Below are positions 59,571-64,000 of a stretch of DNA of 64,000 nt, piece after piece. The notes beneath the pieces were generated by a model. That model searched no databases and was not told the DNA's origin. It saw nothing but the letters and a program-made list of their open reading frames with translations. A program made the translations under genes and the position numbers. Source of the DNA: Zeugodacus cucurbitae (lineage: Eukaryota; Arthropoda; Insecta; Diptera; Tephritidae); the NCBI RefSeq assembly GCF_028554725.1, contig NC_071670.1, forward strand, positions 60,142,501 to 60,206,500, read 5' to 3'. The stretch's first letter is position 1. The number at the start of each line of letters is the position of its first letter.

Positions 59571-62329
59571 TCTTTTAATTTTGCTGTTGTATTTTGAGTT
59601 ATTCAACTGTTCAAACAATTCCTATCTAGACAACACCATCAGCTCTAAGTCTCGGCCGCACAGGTGGGCGATTACTATTAACAAACAATGTCTGCATACA
59701 TTTCAAGTACCGACAATTCTCACCTTTTGTTAATTTGTTAAATATATTATACATAGCTAATACATACATATATACTAATATTGACTTTTCCGATTGAATG
59801 GCCAGCACCAAACTCATGAGTCTTTAGTCTTAAGCTGTGTATGCATGTAGGTAGTTCGCTCTTTTACTGGATTATATAGACAAGTAGTCGATTGGAGGCG
59901 GTTGTTTCATGGCTAAGCTGAGCTTTAAAGCACACAGGCATACATATGTACATATGGACCTATATACATACATTCAAATCTGTGTGTGGCATTGCGAATT
60001 CTTGCAATCACAAATATTAAGTTGTCTTGTTTATATTGAACATAAATACATACATATGTTTGCTTGTATTTGTTTATAATTTACTGCGGCAGCGGTTGTA
60101 AAGTTGGCTTAATAATTATATGTTGTTTTTGTTTCGTGCATACAAAACCAGTTCTGGGCATTCATTGTGGAATTTCTGTATTCACTTGCTGTATTTATAT
60201 AAAGTATAAAATTATATTTAAAAAAAAAATAATTAAAAAACATGCTGTACAGACAGATTTTTGTATGTTTGCTTGTATAATTAATAAATTGGTAGTTGTT
60301 CGAAAAAAGTTTTCTGCTGGTAAACTGAGATTTAATAAACAAGCTTTGCAATTGATTTTTACCCAAAAAAATCAAAAACAGCAACAATAACAGGGTTGTT
60401 CGAAAATCTTAAACAATTTTCGAAAATACTTTTTTTTCATATTTTATTTTTTTGATCCAGCATGTGCTTTCAGGAAAAAAAATATAAGTTTCGAAGATAA
60501 AAATTATTTTTTCGACATTCGAAATTCAAAAGTTTGAAATACATTATTAAAATATACTTAGTTTCGAAAGAATATAAGTTTTGCAAATGAATGATTGAAT
60601 ACTCATCACAAAGTACAAAAAAAAAGTTTTCAATTTCGAAAATAAATACTGAAATTCGAAATTTAAAAAATGTAAATAAAGTTAAGTTAAAAAATTTTTA
60701 CATTCAAATATCTCTGTAAAATTTTTCAATTCCATTTTTGAAAGTTTATCTCATTTAACAACATTTTTCCGAAATAAAAAATAAATAGTCAATAGCTATC
60801 TCTTAAGGTGTCATATAAATTTATTTTCTTCAAGATTTGCTTCATATTGGTTTCTGGAAAGATTCCACATAAACAATTTTTTTCTAAATATTTTCAAAAA
60901 ATCTTCGAATTTCAATACTCGAATTCGATTTTAAAAATTTTGAAACTTCGAAACTTTTAATTTGTTTTAATTTAAAATTTCACTTTACAAAATTTACAAT
61001 TAAATAATTTTTTTTTTTTTAATTTAGTGCTGCCACCCTGTAGCGTTTGGCGCATTTTTTTTGCTTCTGTAAATATTTATCCTCTAACAAGTATACAAAC
61101 ACCTTCAATGCACATACTTATACTACTTTCAATGTTGCTGGCAACCGCTCACGGATTTACGAATCGCGACTTTTCGTTCATTCGTTCATTCGTTCTTCCA
61201 TGATTTTCAGATTTTTACCTGTTGTACTCCCGCCCCAAACGCCTTCTGAGCCACCAAAATAACGCTGACATTTACGAAGGTGTGCCAATTGAAGTGACAC
61301 TGACTGCATAGCAAAACGTATTAACAATTTAACTGGCATTTTGTTGTTGTAAACGTTTGAGTTGTAGTTGTTGTTGGCGTTGAGTGTTTGTAGGCTGACT
61401 GTGCGCTTATGTAAGCGTGAATTCTAATGCATCAAATTAATTGCGTTTTAGGATTAAAATTGAAAATACATTTGTACAAACAAATGTAACGGTGATATCG
61501 ATATGTTTGTATGTAGAGCTGTGTGTGTTTAAGTGACACTTGACATTGATATGATCAATGGCGTTTAATTTTTTAATGCGCCTTTTTTTATGCTTTTGTC
61601 TACGCGTGTTCTAGGTGTGGGTTAAGTCTTTTAACTGACGAGCTTTTTATTTCGTTTCCACTTTTTTCTTTTCTTTGCTTGTTTGATGATACATCAAAAA
61701 ATGTTTAAAAGTGATTATGGAAGAGCATTGTTTGTTGGGATTTTATTGTTTCGTGTGTACTTACAAGATTTATGATTGAGATTGCATCATTCATGAATTA
61801 TGAATTATTAGTGTAATAAACTCTTGTGGAAGTACGTTGATAAAACGAATAATGTTTAATGGATTAAAAATCAGCGCTCATGAAATGTTATTTTTCTAAG
61901 TGGAAGTAGATATTTTGAAAATTTTTGACTTTTAGAAAATATAAGAATACATATCACTAATCCCAAAATAAGATCGAACATGACTATATTTGTTTTATGG
62001 GATAAATCTCGATAATAATTATCCAACATTTTTAATTTTATTTAAAACTATATTTGTATTATCATTGTGTCCAACTTCGTCTTTTTATGCTTCGTTTTCA
62101 GAAGCTTAACAAATTGAAATCTTGAACGAACGTTTTACCTTTTTTCTGTAGACAGAATGTTGTTCTCTATTTTTGGTAAAACTTATTTATTTTAAATTCT
62201 ACTAAAAATTGCTCAAATGTTATTAAATTCAATTTAATACACGTAGATATATTTTCAAGCTACTTTCTATCTCATTTTCTTGAACAATATATTTATTGTG
62301 AATAATAAAAAATTTTAATTGACTATCGA

Positions 62330-62960
62330 CGCAATTTAACTTTAATAATACCATAGATAAATAAATAAACTTCTAATTGGATGCTTAATAGAAATGTGAA
62401 TTAAATTAATACTTAATTGAAAAGAAATTAGTCTTCAAATCACTACTGCTCTTAAATTTAGATTAAATTTAGCATATAATGAAGCAATCAACTAATTGTT
62501 CAATTAGTACTTAATTGCCAAAAAATTAATCTTCCAATTACCAAAGCCTCATTTATCAGCTATCGAATAGTTTAATCGAAATTCTTCTCATTTTACCATA
62601 TAATGAAGCAATTAATTAATTGTGCAATTAATATTCAATTGACAAGAAGTTAGACTTCAAATCACTATTGCTCCTAAATTCAGATATAGATTTCAGATGC
62701 TATGTTATGAAGCAATTAGTGCTTAATTAACATAAAATTTATCTTAAAATCACTAAAGTCTTATTTACTAGTTGTAAAATAATTGAAATCTAAATTGTTC
62801 TCAATTTACCATATAATGAAGTAATTAACAAATTGCCCAATTAGTACCTAATTGTCAAGAAATTGATCTTAAAATCATTGAAGTCTCATTTACTCAGCTA
62901 ACTTGAGTTCATTTGAATACTAAACACTATAATTCAATTAACAACTCCTTAATTGTGTTA
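62330..62960. repeat. Degenerate tandem repeat, about 105-125 bp units
   Basis: The block accatataatgaagcaatta or close variants occur at about 62472, 62596, 62703 and 62809. Each is followed by an aattgt-caattagt block, ttaattg-caa-aaatt and cttmaaatca-t-aag-ct. At least four units, in the bazooka intron. Confidence 0.75.
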
Positions 62961-64000
62961 GCTAATTACTTTGTTATACTACGTATAACGTAAATATTCA
63001 TGTTTTTGCTAATGAAGGGCATGAAAATGATTTTATAAATAATATTTAAACTGAAATTTAACATAATCTAATTTTATATTCTATACTGGTGATATAATAT
63101 TGTATTTTTATGAGGTATTACCACATACAATTTCATAATAATATTTTTATTTGTTTACCACGTTTACTCTTATCGTGACCCAATTAAGTAATAATGTATG
63201 TTAGATAAAAATAAAATAATAAAAAACCCCACGAATTGGGTAAATGACCTAATTCATTGTATCACAAATTATTCAATGCATTTATAAACATTTTGCAATT
63301 GCAGTCCAAAAAGTAGCCGACTTAACGCCAAGTGGCTTATCGATTTATGCAGACTGATACGAGTCGCGCGCTTATCAGCGCTATTGTGCCTGTTAACTTT
63401 AACTTTTTTTGTTTTTGTGATTTTTTTATATACATACATATTTTTGCCGCAACCCTCCTTGCTATGCCTGAATGACTTTTTGTAGTTGCTTATAGTAATT
63501 TTCTCCATTAACTAGGCAATTACTATCGTAGTCACTTATTTCGTTGCATTTTCAACTGGAACTTCGCGTAAAGGGGTATACTTTTCGCAAAACCCTGTAC
63601 ACAGGCAGACATCTATACAGGTTGTTTCCGTGCAGTTTTATTCTTATTTTTATGCGCCTTGTGCTACGTAAATATTTGTTATGGCGACGAGTTGCTATAA
63701 CAACAGTAGTGTTCGTCGTATTGGCATTTACATATGAAACCGTAAAATAAATAATCATGTGAGTTGTTGTATGTATTTATATACATTACGTTACATACTT
63801 ACTCATATATGAGTACATAGACTCTTATTTCTTCTTTCTATTTTTACTTATTTCCAATAAAGCGTTTTAGTGGCTCTACTACCGCCTTAAAGCGTTTACT
63901 TAAGTTAATGTTTTTAAATAAAAAAAAATTGTTTAAATATTTTCTTTTTAAAGTTATAAAAAATGTACTTAAATTATTTTATTAAAAAAAAATAAAAAAA

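Larger units (their letters stand above)
52561..64000 (+). other. First coding intron of bazooka, no further gene seen
   Basis: From the GTGAGT donor to the window edge I find no exon with coding character on either strand. The frames here are short and low-complexity. The intron holds AT-rich minisatellites at 55660-56310, 58980-59570 and 62330-62960 (listed separately) and a stretch near 56890-57700 that is less AT-rich than its surroundings and might be regulatory. Confidence 0.6.

Noticed and set aside
63544..63750. 68-codon frame ending in a hydrophobic segment
   Set aside because: Short, has an overlapping antisense frame of equal length, and lies within the bazooka intron without splice signals.
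1..64000. tRNA, rRNA or CRISPR features
   Set aside because: No tRNA B-box/cloverleaf, rRNA segment or spacer-repeat array was recognised by eye; a tRNA scan would settle the first.

Overview
The window is AT-rich, intron-rich insect DNA. The exon/intron signals (GTRAGT donors, pyrimidine-CAG acceptors), the first coding exon of bazooka/par-3, the abundance of (ACATAT)n/(GTAT)n microsatellites and the transposon remnants all point to a higher dipteran. A tephritid-type fly is my best guess (inference). It is not bacterial: there are no operons, CRISPR arrays or ribosome binding sites. No wholly new system could be demonstrated; the unusual items are listed as findings.

Four protein-coding loci can be supported. 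(A) A proton-coupled amino-acid transporter (SLC36/PAT family) on the + strand, coding exons from 22901 (possibly from a remote exon at 9167) to 25114, five exons, 457 aa from the 22901 start. (B) A second, paralogous SLC36 transporter on the + strand, coding 44506-48148, five exons, 443 aa, with introns at the same places and phases; it has a good core promoter candidate at about 35875-35911, 8.6 kb upstream. (C) An ABT1/Esf2-type RNA-binding ribosome-biogenesis factor on the - strand, 49170-49985, two exons, 252 aa, convergent with B. (D) The first coding exon of bazooka (par-3) on the + strand, 52441-52560; everything to the right edge is its first coding intron.

Layout: 1-5200 is mostly low-complexity DNA with two short tandem duplications and a possible minus-strand leader near 1731-2067. 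5205-7360 holds a foldback/TIR element and a head-to-head array of CACGTG-containing repeats. 8340-9184 looks like the leader of gene A, followed by a 13.7 kb intron containing transposon debris, including a broken RTE-like reverse transcriptase at 20245-22010 and an older relative at 22190-22660. Between A and B lies a nested transposon: a TIR element (26383-29143) with an open, 5'-truncated RTE-like retrotransposon inside it, flanked by a 15-bp target duplication, plus mariner-, pogo- and other MITE-like remnants. Gene B intron 5 carries the tail of a jockey-like retrotransposon. The bazooka intron holds three separate AT-rich minisatellites, one of which repeats the AP-1-type heptamer TGACTCA/TGAGTCA.

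Functionally, the two transporters would move small amino acids with protons across plasma or lysosomal membrane, the ABT1 homologue acts in nucleolar 18S rRNA maturation, and Bazooka organises apical cell polarity. No common pathway is implied by their adjacency except the tandem origin of the two transporters.
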